5,988 nucleotides of DNA from Saprospiraceae bacterium (GTDB lineage Bacteria > Bacteroidota > Bacteroidia > Chitinophagales > Saprospiraceae). Made by a program: the position numbers and the translations under genes. Positions within the stretch are counted from its first letter, which is position 1; the number at the start of each line of letters is the position of its first letter. Shown here piece after piece: positions 1 through 5,821 of the stretch. Under the pieces are notes generated by a model that ran no database searches, was not told the origin of the DNA, and worked only from the letters and a program-made list of their open reading frames with translations. The DNA lies in NCBI GenBank assembly GCA_020437045.1, contig JAGQWV010000648.1:1-5988 (forward strand), given 5' to 3'.

Positions 1-1335
1 GATGAAATCTTATCTGCCAGTGGTAAGACAGGAGAGGGAGTGCCGGAAATTCTGGCAGCTATTGTTGACCGGATTCCACCGCCAAAAGGAGATCCCAAAG
101 CTCCTTTGCAAGCATTGATCTTTGATTCGGTGTTTAATGCTTTCCGGGGAGTCATCGTATATTATCGTATTCTCAACGGAACGCTCAGGAAGGGCGACAA
201 CGTCCGCTTTGTCAACACCGGAAAGGAATATGAAGCTGATGAAGTTGGAATTTTACGACTTAGTCAGGTGCCGGTACCGGAAATTTCCGCCGGTAATGTA
301 GGTTACATTATAACGGGTATTAAAGTTAGTAAGGAGATAAAAGTGGGAGATACCATTACCCATGTCGATCGTCCCTGTGCCGAGGCCATCAAAGGATTTG
401 AGGATGTAAAACCTATGGTATTTGCCGGAATCTATCCTATAGAGAATGAAGACTTTGAGGATTTAAGGGATAGTCTGGAAAAGCTGCAACTTAACGATGC
501 GTCCTTAGTATATGAGCCTGAGTCTTCAGCGGCGCTGGGCTTTGGGTTTCGTTGTGGTTTCCTTGGCATGTTGCATCTGGAGATTATCCAGGAACGCTTA
601 AGTCGCGAATTTGATCAGGAGGTGATTACCACCATACCCAACGTTTCTTATGTTGCCTATATGAAGAAGGATCCCACTGCTCCAGTGGTGATCAATACGC
701 CAAATGATTTGCCAGATGTGACGGTAATAGACCGAATCGAAGAGCCCTATATCGAAGCACAAATTATAACGAAACCGGATTATATCGGTACCATTATGAA
801 GCTTTGCATGGAAAAACGTGGAGTGATGACCAAACAGAGTTATTTGACCACTGAACGTGTAGAACTCACTTTTGAACTACCCCTGGCCGAGATTGTATTT
901 GACTTTTATGATCGCCTGAAATCGATTAGCAGAGGATATGCGAGCTTTGATTACGCACCTAAAGACTACCGGGCATCAGATCTGGTCAAACTCGACATTT
1001 TGTTGAATGGTGATGGCGTTGACGCCTTATCGGCATTAGTGCATCGGGAAAAAGCAGCAGCGTTTGGACGACAGATTTGTAAAAAGTTGAAAGAACTGCT
1101 GCCTCGTCAGCAATTTGTGATTGCGATTCAAGCTGCTATCGGTGCTAAAGTAGTTGCTCGCGAAACCATTTCTGCCATGCGGAAAGACGTAACTGCAAAG
1201 TGCTATGGAGGGGATATCACTAGAAAACGTAAACTCCTGGAAAAACAAAAGAAGGGAAAGAAGAAAATGAGGCAAATCGGAAACGTGGAGGTTCCGCAGA
1301 AGGCTTTCCTGGAAGTATTGAAGTTGACCGATTAG
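1..1335 (+). CDS. lepA: Elongation factor 4 (LepA), 3' part; N-terminal GTPase core outside window
   Basis: LepA/EF4 is a ribosome-bound translational GTPase related to EF-G that acts on stalled or mis-translocated ribosomes and in 30S biogenesis. The frame is open from base 1, so the GTG at 40 is an internal valine and not a start. The 444 residues present compare with about 600 in the family, so roughly 150 N-terminal residues (G1-G4 motifs) are missing to the left. Visible in order: the G5-type SASGKTGEG motif at fragment residues 5-13; domain II (about 25-120); domain III with the GFGFRCGFLGMLHLE signature (about 180-195); the EF-G domain V-like part (about 245-345, with SRGYASFDY); and the LepA-specific C-terminal domain with AAIGAKVVARETISAMRKD and CYGGDITRKRKLLEKQKKGK from residue 401. 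The basic tail and the end VLKLTD are normal for the family. No frameshift or damage is seen. No strong terminator follows; a weak GAAC/GTTC hairpin lies just after the stop. Confidence 0.97.
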   Translation, partial: DEILSASGKTGEGVPEILAAIVDRIPPPKGDPKAPLQALIFDSVFNAFRGVIVYYRILNGTLRKGDNVRFVNTGKEYEADEVGILRLSQVPVPEISAGNVGYIITGIKVSKEIKVGDTITHVDRPCAEAIKGFEDVKPMVFAGIYPIENEDFEDLRDSLEKLQLNDASLVYEPESSAALGFGFRCGFLGMLHLEIIQERLSREFDQEVITTIPNVSYVAYMKKDPTAPVVINTPNDLPDVTVIDRIEEPYIEAQIITKPDYIGTIMKLCMEKRGVMTKQSYLTTERVELTFELPLAEIVFDFYDRLKSISRGYASFDYAPKDYRASDLVKLDILLNGDGVDALSALVHREKAAAFGRQICKKLKELLPRQQFVIAIQAAIGAKVVARETISAMRKDVTAKCYGGDITRKRKLLEKQKKGKKKMRQIGNVEVPQKAFLEVLKLTD

Positions 1336-1680
1336 ATCGGCGGAACGCTATGTTCGATAGGTCAGGGAAGGTTGTAATTATACTTCTTCACCCATTCCAG
1401 TGTGATAAACTCCAACCGGAATTAATGCAATTAGAAAATCCAGTACGACAGAAATAACTGTAAAATTGACGGTTCATTGGAATTTTTGGAATCGCCTTAG
1501 GCATGCCATGCCCGTTCTTTCAAAGCGCAGTATTTTTCCGGCATGCCAGAGTCCAGTACGACGGCGGCCAGGTTAGTCTTTCAGCCCTCCCCGACGATTG
1601 ATGTCGGGACGAGCATTCCGAAGTCCTGACGCATTATCCGGGCTTAACCGGAATTATGGCATTAAAGTTTTGTAATGAGA
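1336..1680. other. Non-coding stretch after lepA with short direct repeats
   Basis: No credible reading frame was found on either strand. The stretch holds two different 11-bp direct repeats that interleave: AACCGGAATTA at 1414-1424 and 1646-1656, and TCCAGTACGAC at 1439-1449 and 1552-1562. It also holds two copies of the 8-bp palindrome GGCATGCC (1500-1507 and 1540-1547) and a short hairpin at 1590-1608. The repeats suggest a duplicated or eroded repetitive element, but no open frame, transposase remnant or target-site duplication is visible. Its right end overlaps the left arm of the long inverted repeat described separately. Confidence 0.6.
1590..1608. repeat. Short GC-rich hairpin (CCCGAC/GTCGGG)
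   Basis: CCCGAC at 1590-1595 is the exact reverse complement of GTCGGG at 1603-1608, with a 7-nt loop. Neither strand has a T-tract directly after it, so it is a poor intrinsic terminator. It resembles the small intergenic palindromes that are often dispersed in Bacteroidota genomes, but copy number cannot be judged from this window. Confidence 0.5.
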
Positions 1681-1828
1681 GGCAGAGAAAAAAAGACGGG
1701 CGCTCCATCGGTTTTTGAGGACAAAGACATGGTTAAGATCTTGTTTGAGCATCGAAAATCGATAATGTGCCCGTCTTTACAGCTTTTCTGCCACGGAATA
1801 AAAAGTCTAATACATGTTTCCGGTTTAA
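1644..1828. repeat. Long imperfect inverted repeat forming a nested rod-like hairpin
   Basis: The arms match from outside to inside as follows. AACCGGAA (1646-1653) pairs with TTCCGGTT (1818-1825). ATTAAAGTTTT (1661-1671) pairs with 1801-1811 at 9 of 11 positions. GGCAGA (1681-1686) pairs with TCTGCC (1787-1792). AAAGACGGGC (1692-1701) pairs perfectly with GCCCGTCTTT (1769-1778). ATCGGTTTTTGA (1707-1718) pairs with TCGAAAATCGAT (1752-1763) with two G-U pairs. The whole is about 185 nt and its right end lies two bases before the stop codon of the minus-strand CARDB gene. It may be a structured RNA, a MITE-like element without visible target duplication, or a 3'-end structure of the minus-strand mRNA. 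The pairing is read directly; the function is unknown. Confidence 0.8.
1681..1792 (+). ncRNA. Candidate structured small RNA (core hairpin of the inverted repeat)
   Basis: The 112-nt core folds into a nearly continuous stem: 6 bp, an A-rich asymmetric loop, 10 bp extended by a G-U and a C-G pair, a 3x3 internal loop, 12 bp, and a weaker apical stem (1721-1727 with 1739-1744). In the + sense the three non-Watson-Crick positions inside the two main stems are G-U pairs (1702/1768, 1711/1759, 1716/1754); on the - strand they would be C/A mismatches, which favours a + strand transcript. A promoter-like TTAAAGTTTTG lies at 1662-1672, but its -7 spacing is imperfect and no clear -33 box is seen. The rod shape and length invite comparison with 6S-type RNAs, but no conserved 6S sequence was recognised and the internal bubble is small. 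No U-tract terminator follows. Confidence 0.28.
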
Positions 1829-1830
1829 AG

Positions 1831-2370
1831 TCAATCCAGATTCTTTGGATTTACACGCTGAAAGACAGGTAGCTTAATATTTACGGTTTTGGTATTGTTG
1901 TTTTCATTGGTCTCTTGGATCAGACCTCCTTTTGGTGCACTTGATTCTGGAATATGACCCCCACCTGGAGGATCAACCGTAGCAGTAAGCTTAATATATC
2001 TACCATTGAAAGTAGATGAAACAAGGGCCAGCATTTTAAAAGTTTGGCTCTGGCCTGGTTGAAGTCTGGGGATGGTTTCTCCATCAGCTTTTTTGCCATT
2101 AAACTTTAGAACGGTATAGATACCAAATCCATTCCTGGCAAGATCATTACCCTTATTCTGTATGGTTACCTCAACTGGCACTTTAATAGTATTGCCGGCA
2201 TATAGCCGCAGATATGGAGGTATATAGGGAACCTTTACATTCGTGACGACCAGATCGGGACCGATTTGATTGATCGTGGATGAGATCTTTCCATAATCAG
2301 CAGTGATAGGTTGAGCTTTGATTGAAGCCGAAACCAAGAGGATTGGAATTAGAAAATTGATGATTTTCAT
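1831..2370 (-). CDS. Secreted CARDB-domain (Ig-like) protein, function unknown
   Basis: The 179-residue product starts with a Sec signal peptide: basic MK, a hydrophobic core at about 4-17, and likely cleavage after KA at 19, leaving Gln20 as the first mature residue. Residues about 38-166 look like one CARDB domain, an Ig-like beta-sandwich adhesion module: PDLVVTNVKV at the start, the V-x-V-x-N-x-G strand pattern around 65-75, LQPGQSQTF at 103-111, and a closing QETNENNNTK at 152-161 typical of the N-E-x-N-N ending of such domains. No catalytic residues, lipobox or T9SS sorting domain are visible, so it is probably periplasmic or simply secreted. The ATG at 2368-2370 follows an A-rich leader without a Shine-Dalgarno site, usual for Bacteroidota. 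It stands alone: the next minus-strand gene is about 650 bases upstream. The long inverted repeat begins two bases past its stop and could stabilise or end its mRNA. Confidence 0.85.
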   Translation of the reverse strand: MKIINFLIPILLVSASIKAQPITADYGKISSTINQIGPDLVVTNVKVPYIPPYLRLYAGNTIKVPVEVTIQNKGNDLARNGFGIYTVLKFNGKKADGETIPRLQPGQSQTFKMLALVSSTFNGRYIKLTATVDPPGGGHIPESSAPKGGLIQETNENNNTKTVNIKLPVFQRVNPKNLD

Positions 2371-2450
2371 GATGGTTTTTTTATGTTAATAAATGATAAT
2401 TCTATGATTTCATTACTTTCTTATTCTAATGTGTTATGAATCAAAGATTT

Positions 2451-2460
2451 GTCCTAGGAC
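2451..2460. promoter_or_regulatory. 10-bp perfect palindrome, possible operator
   Basis: GTCCTAGGAC equals its own reverse complement. It lies 81 bases upstream of the CARDB start codon and next to an AATCTTTG box (minus sense) that resembles the Bacteroidota -7 element with one mismatch. A single short palindrome can arise by chance, so a regulatory role is a guess. Confidence 0.2.
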
Positions 2461-2547
2461 CATTGCCTCCAAACCCGGATCGATGCTTAAAGAATTTATT
2501 CGGATGAAATATGGAAGTTCTTGCAAATGTGCTTGTTGTAACTAGGG

Positions 2548-2557
2548 AAAGGAGGTG
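2548..2557 (+). promoter_or_regulatory. Perfect anti-SD complement (AAAGGAGGTG)
   Basis: The ten bases are complementary to the usual 3' end of bacterial 16S rRNA. Bacteroidota genes rarely use such sites, so it stands out. Its nearest + strand candidates are GTG at 2557 (overlapping the site) and TTG at 2566 (suitable distance), both stopping at the TAG at 2629-2631. It may be chance, or the ribosome binding site of a very short or broken gene. Confidence 0.3.
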
Positions 2558-2643
2558 TGAAAAAATTGAAAATTTCTTTCGAATCTATTTCTCAAAGTCG
2601 AATTTGGAACATGAAAAACTACTATTACTAGGGAGATGAATCG

Positions 2644-2940
2644 ATGCAGGTTAAGTTGACAGAAATCAGTCATATTCCTGTACCCGCCCAAAAAAACTTA
2701 ATTATCTATTTGATTTTTAGTAACTTACACGGGCTTTTGATATCTGACCCGCTAAGATCAAGCTTGGAATACCCGTTTTCATTGTTCACTTATTTTAAGG
2801 AAATGAGAACTATACTGACCTTTTTCCGTTTTGGAGTCCTTCCCAGATTGGCAATTCAAGTACAATGGTGGCATTTATTGATACTCTATGGTATCGTTAG
2901 CATCATTGCGCTGATTGTATTTTTATCCAATCTTTCTTAG
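2644..2940 (+). CDS. Possible small membrane protein, 98 aa, hypothetical
   Basis: I do not recognise this protein. The last third is strongly hydrophobic: residues about 75-96 (WHLLILYGIVSIIALIVFLS) form a plausible membrane helix at the extreme C terminus, preceded by a basic and aromatic stretch. GGGAG lies 8 bases before the ATG, a modest ribosome binding site. An internal ATG at 2803 would give a 45-residue version containing just the hydrophobic part. The same frame is open upstream back to 2542 apart from one amber codon at 2629-2631, which also places the perfect anti-SD site of 2548-2557 in front of a longer, interrupted version. It is convergent with the large minus-strand gene, 77 bases away. 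It could be a real tail-anchored protein, a pseudogene remnant, or a chance frame in AT-rich DNA. Confidence 0.3.
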   Translation: MQVKLTEISHIPVPAQKNLIIYLIFSNLHGLLISDPLRSSLEYPFSLFTYFKEMRTILTFFRFGVLPRLAIQVQWWHLLILYGIVSIIALIVFLSNLS

Positions 2941-2962
2941 TCATTCTGATTAACATCACGAA

Positions 2963-2991
2963 TAGGTATGGCAAATGTATAGCCAATACTA
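2963..2991. terminator. Weak inverted repeat between convergent frames
   Basis: GTATGGC (2966-2972) pairs with GCC-A-ATAC (2982-2989) with one bulged A and a 9-nt loop, between the end of the + strand small ORF and the end of the large minus-strand gene. Neither strand has a T-tract after it, so it would be a poor intrinsic terminator. Position is the main argument. Confidence 0.2.
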
Positions 2992-3017
2992 ATAGATGTT
3001 CGCATCGATTATTGCCG

Positions 3018-5435
3018 TTAATTGACTATAAGCTTTCTGGTCACTTGTTCCTGGTCAAGCAGGATTTTCACCAAATACATACCTAATGGTAAATCGCCCG
3101 GATCAATACGCAAATCGGTATCCACTCTATGTCGCTGACTGTATAGTTTACTGCCCGCTAGCGAAAGAATTTCTACGGTAGCTGTTTTACCAAACCCTTG
3201 TAAGAACCGGAGATTAAAACTTCCGGAGGTGGGGTTCGGATCCAGGGTAAGTCCCTTAAGCAGCACCAAATCATAAGTTGGCGTTGATTCATCCGCCTTG
3301 ATGCTAGCTGTAGTGCTACAATTGTTGGCGTCGATCACTTTGAGTGTATAAGTCCCAAAGACCAGATTCTTTACATCCTGTGTGGTAGATACGATACTGT
3401 TTTGGGCGTTCCGCCATTCATAACGATATGGTGCGGTACCTCCAAATACCGTGACATAAATATCACTTTCGGAATCCGGAGCTTTGATGCTGTCTACACG
3501 AATCACCAAGGCAGTGGGTTCACCTATGGTAAAATCATTAATGAATGTACATTCATTGGCCTTACTCACGGTGACACTGTAGTTGCCCGGTAACAGATTA
3601 ACCGCCGTTTGGGTCGTTTGTCCATCACTCCATCGGTAAGTATAGGGTTCGCTGCTCTGTACCACCACACTTGCCGACCCATCCGGTTCTCCCGGACAGC
3701 TTGCGTCATTAGTTTGTAAAGTAGCATCTATGCGGTCTTCTACGGTGACATTGACTGTACACGTGAGCCTGGTTCCATCCAGGGCAACATAGGTATAGCT
3801 TTCTTCGCTGGTGCCGAGGGGAAATACACCACCGGATCCTATTCCATCGAAGATGGTCACGGATCCTTCGGCACAGTTATCAATAAATTGGGGGATAGCG
3901 TAATTGACGATACCGTCACACGCCGCTACCGTAACGTTTTCAGTGCAGAGAACATAGGGTTTGATCGTATCGTAAACGATGACTTCGACATCCCTCTTGG
4001 TAAGATTAAGATTATAATCAATGACCGTAAATTCCACGAAATTTCGGCCCAGATCCTGACAGTTATATACTTCTTTGGCTAATTGAAGATCGAGAATGCC
4101 ACAATTGTCAAAGCTTCCTGAGTCAACCTGCTCGGCAAGGAGCTCGGCTATTCCATTTTGATTGAGGTAAAGCTCTATCGGACCCTGACGCACCCGGGCA
4201 ATTGGCCGGGTATTATCATCAAGCCCTACCTCCATACTGATGATCCTGCTGCAGCCGATCGAATCGGTCACTGTCAATTCGTAACCTCCACTAGGTACTT
4301 CGGTGAGATTTTGAGTAGTGGCTCCGTTACTCCAGTTGAAGTTAATCGGGGGAGTAGCACCGGCAACTTCTACGGTGATTACACCATCCGGATTTTCATC
4401 ACAAGCAGCATCCTCGACGCTGTAGAGTACCAACAGACTGCAATCAGGTACACCGAGGTTGGTACTTCCGGAGATCTGACACCCGTGGTCATCAAATACC
4501 TGAACAGAGTAAGTACCCTCTCCCAGATTCGTGATACGATCTTTTGTGCCTCCTGTGCTCCAGAGATAAGTATAATCAGGTGTTCCGCCACTGACATTGG
4601 CAATAATGGAGCCGTCATTAGAGGTCTGAGAAAGAGGAGTATTCTTGAGGAAAGTCAAAGACAAACTATCCGGATCTACCAAATCGATCGGGTCAATAAC
4701 ATGAACGTTTTCGAGATTGTCGGTGATTGTACACCGATAGATTCCTTCCAGGAGTCCGGATATGACCGGGGTGGTGTCGCCATTGTTCCAGGCATAGGTA
4801 TAACTCAGACCGGGTCCGGTGACCGAAAGTGCTATTTCGCCATCGCTAAAGTCGGTACAGGAAGGACTTTTAATCGTGTCGATCGACACTTTGATCATGG
4901 TATCAGGAAAAGAAGTCGATCCCTGGTAGGCGATCATGAAATCGTACAGCTCATCAGAAGTCAGCGTGCCGACGTTGAAAATCAGACCATTTGGATAGAC
5001 CCCATAGATGGTAGGCAGTAAGTCCGCTTTAAAGAGGTCATTGGCTGCCGAGGTGTCAATAATAGGATAGGGGGTTCCGGTGATCCAGTTGCCTGCGGAG
5101 GCACTGGTGATACCGCTTAAATCTTCCTTGCCCAGGATTTCGTCGGTTTCGATATGCACAACTCGCGCCTGATTGGTGCCATCTGGTCCATAGATGGTAT
5201 AAAAATTCTTCAATTCACCGGTGCGGTGATAATTCCAGCACTCCTGGCACCAGGCGGGAGAGAAATTGAGAAAGACCACTTTTCCCTGATTAAGATAACT
5301 GTACAGGTGTATCTGCTTTCCGTTGATATCAAAGAAGTTAAAGTCTGGTGAAGGACTTATATCCGGGAGTTGGGCGAGTAGAGTCAGGGAAAAAAGCGAA
5401 AAGGCGACTGTAAGTATTCGGTGCTTCATCGTCAT
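3018..5435 (-). CDS. T9SS-exported thioredoxin-like protein with SprB-like and HYR-like repeats
   Basis: The 805-residue product is a modular cell-surface or secreted protein. A signal peptide spans about 1-21 (hydrophobic core 8-20, cleavage after A21). Residues about 25-170 form a thioredoxin/redoxin-like domain with the redox motif W62-C-Q-E-C66 after a hydrophobic beta strand (VVFLNF) and a likely cis-proline at LLPT (P141). SprB-like beta modules follow at about 188-240, 258-320 and 337-396, each with a Y/F-x-W centre and a G-x-Y-x-x-x-V/I end. Two HYR-like modules lie at about 408-490 (FDNCG) and 491-569 (IDNCAEG). Two more SprB-like modules lie at about 572-630 and 643-707. The C-terminal 84 residues (LDPNPTSGSF, LPLGMYLVKI, final RKLIVN) are a type A T9SS sorting domain, so export is Sec followed by T9SS. 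ATG 5433 and the in-frame ATG 5427 (M3) are both possible starts. The partner and substrate are unknown; disulfide exchange is inferred from the motif only. Confidence 0.93.
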   Translation of the reverse strand: MTMKHRILTVAFSLFSLTLLAQLPDISPSPDFNFFDINGKQIHLYSYLNQGKVVFLNFSPAWCQECWNYHRTGELKNFYTIYGPDGTNQARVVHIETDEILGKEDLSGITSASAGNWITGTPYPIIDTSAANDLFKADLLPTIYGVYPNGLIFNVGTLTSDELYDFMIAYQGSTSFPDTMIKVSIDTIKSPSCTDFSDGEIALSVTGPGLSYTYAWNNGDTTPVISGLLEGIYRCTITDNLENVHVIDPIDLVDPDSLSLTFLKNTPLSQTSNDGSIIANVSGGTPDYTYLWSTGGTKDRITNLGEGTYSVQVFDDHGCQISGSTNLGVPDCSLLVLYSVEDAACDENPDGVITVEVAGATPPINFNWSNGATTQNLTEVPSGGYELTVTDSIGCSRIISMEVGLDDNTRPIARVRQGPIELYLNQNGIAELLAEQVDSGSFDNCGILDLQLAKEVYNCQDLGRNFVEFTVIDYNLNLTKRDVEVIVYDTIKPYVLCTENVTVAACDGIVNYAIPQFIDNCAEGSVTIFDGIGSGGVFPLGTSEESYTYVALDGTRLTCTVNVTVEDRIDATLQTNDASCPGEPDGSASVVVQSSEPYTYRWSDGQTTQTAVNLLPGNYSVTVSKANECTFINDFTIGEPTALVIRVDSIKAPDSESDIYVTVFGGTAPYRYEWRNAQNSIVSTTQDVKNLVFGTYTLKVIDANNCSTTASIKADESTPTYDLVLLKGLTLDPNPTSGSFNLRFLQGFGKTATVEILSLAGSKLYSQRHRVDTDLRIDPGDLPLGMYLVKILLDQEQVTRKLIVN

Positions 5436-5460
5436 CTCATTTTATTATGCATTGCGTAAT

Positions 5461-5490
5461 CAAGTTATTCTTTAAATCGCAGGTGAGCAA
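5461..5490 (-). promoter_or_regulatory. Promoter candidate for the thioredoxin/SprB gene
   Basis: In minus sense, TTG (5488-5490) and TAACTTG (5461-5467) are separated by 20 bases. This fits the Bacteroidota primary sigma pattern TTTG-19 to 21-TAnnTTTG, with the -7 box one T short. Transcription would start near 5455, leaving a leader of about 20 nt before the ATG at 5435. The match is moderate and the region is AT-rich, so chance is possible. Confidence 0.35.
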
Positions 5491-5646
5491 GCGTAAAGAT
5501 GTTAAATAGCTGATTAGTAATTAGTTAAGTTGTATTCGTTGGTTTTTGCTTGAGGTTTTCTACGCTATCTAAGGCATTAGGTACTGAAAACCATATGCTA
5601 TTCATCCTGTTACAATTAAATAGTATAAAAATACATAATTTATTAA

Positions 5647-5670
5647 TATCTGATAATCAGATATCTGATA
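5647..5670. promoter_or_regulatory. Three alternating ATCTGAT half-sites, operator candidate
   Basis: TATCTGAT (5647-5654) and ATCAGATA (5656-5663) form a perfect inverted repeat around a single central A. ATCAGAT (5656-5662) with ATCTGAT (5663-5669) forms a second, perfect 14-bp palindrome sharing the middle half-site. Three half-sites in alternating orientation within 24 bp are typical in form of a binding site for a dimeric regulator. It lies in the divergent intergenic region, about 210 bp from the large gene's start and about 150 bp before the right-edge frame. The regulator is unknown. Confidence 0.45.
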
Positions 5671-5775
5671 GACATTTTGAACAGTGGTGAGGATAACTTA
5701 TTGGAGATCTCTGCATTTATATAGACTTAAGATTCAGCAGGCTGAGTTCTCAGAATACAGGCTTCACTAATAGCG

Positions 5776-5813
5776 GACAAAAGCTATTTGTCACTATTCA
5801 GTTGTTTTTTGTC
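5776..5813. promoter_or_regulatory. GACAAA/TTTGTC repeat cluster
   Basis: GACAAA (5776-5781) and TTTGTC (5787-5792) form a 6-bp inverted repeat with a 5-nt loop. A second TTTGTC lies at 5808-5813, 21 bp or about two helical turns after the first. The cluster sits just before the right-edge reading frame. It could be an operator, or TTTG-rich promoter sequence; the evidence is spacing only. Confidence 0.25.
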
Positions 5814-5821
5814 TGTAAAAT

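Larger units (their letters stand above)
2371..2643. other. Intergenic stretch upstream of the CARDB gene
   Basis: No gene is supported here. It carries the leader of the minus-strand CARDB gene, a TTTG box in minus sense at 2442-2445 whose partner TAnnTTTG box is poor, the 10-bp palindrome GTCCTAGGAC at 2451-2460, and the AAAGGAGGTG site at 2548-2557. After that site the + frame has GTG (2557) and TTG (2566) candidates but runs only to an amber stop at 2629-2631, giving about 21-25 codons, which is too short to call. Confidence 0.5.
5436..5821. other. AT-rich intergenic stretch between divergent reading frames
   Basis: No gene is supported here. It lies between the start of the large minus-strand gene and the + strand frame at the right edge, so regulatory signals for both are expected. 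It holds the minus-strand promoter candidate, the ATCTGAT half-site array at 5647-5670, a very AT-rich run just before that array (about 5617-5649), and GACAAA/TTTGTC repeats at 5776-5813. Confidence 0.6.

Noticed and set aside
40..42. GTG as a start of lepA
   Set aside because: The frame is open to base 1 and encodes the conserved G5-type motif upstream, so this is an internal valine.
1036..1275. 79-codon - strand frame within lepA
   Set aside because: Antisense to the strongly conserved LepA C-terminal domain; a composition shadow.
1681..1792. Identification as SRP RNA, tmRNA or an intrinsic terminator
   Set aside because: The conserved SRP tetraloop region and tmRNA features are absent. 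The loop of the strong stem is too long and the T-run on the minus strand is embedded in a further paired region, so a simple terminator is not convincing.
1675..1872. 65-codon + strand frame
   Set aside because: It runs through the long inverted repeat and into the end of the CARDB gene on the other strand. The translation shows no family features, and the sequence is better explained by the hairpin.
4158..5021. 287-codon + strand open frame opposite the large minus-strand gene
   Set aside because: It lies wholly antisense to well-supported coding sequence with clear domains. Its translation shows no recognisable motif, signal or domain, and long antisense frames are common opposite such genes.
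3018..5435. CRISPR-like or DNA-level tandem repeat inside the large gene
   Set aside because: The repetition is at the protein-domain level (SprB-like modules); the nucleotide sequences of the modules have diverged and there is no regular repeat-spacer pattern.
5617..5670. AT-rich run plus repeats as a replication origin or attachment site
   Set aside because: No iterons or DnaA-box cluster, no replication or integrase gene nearby, and only one compact half-site array.
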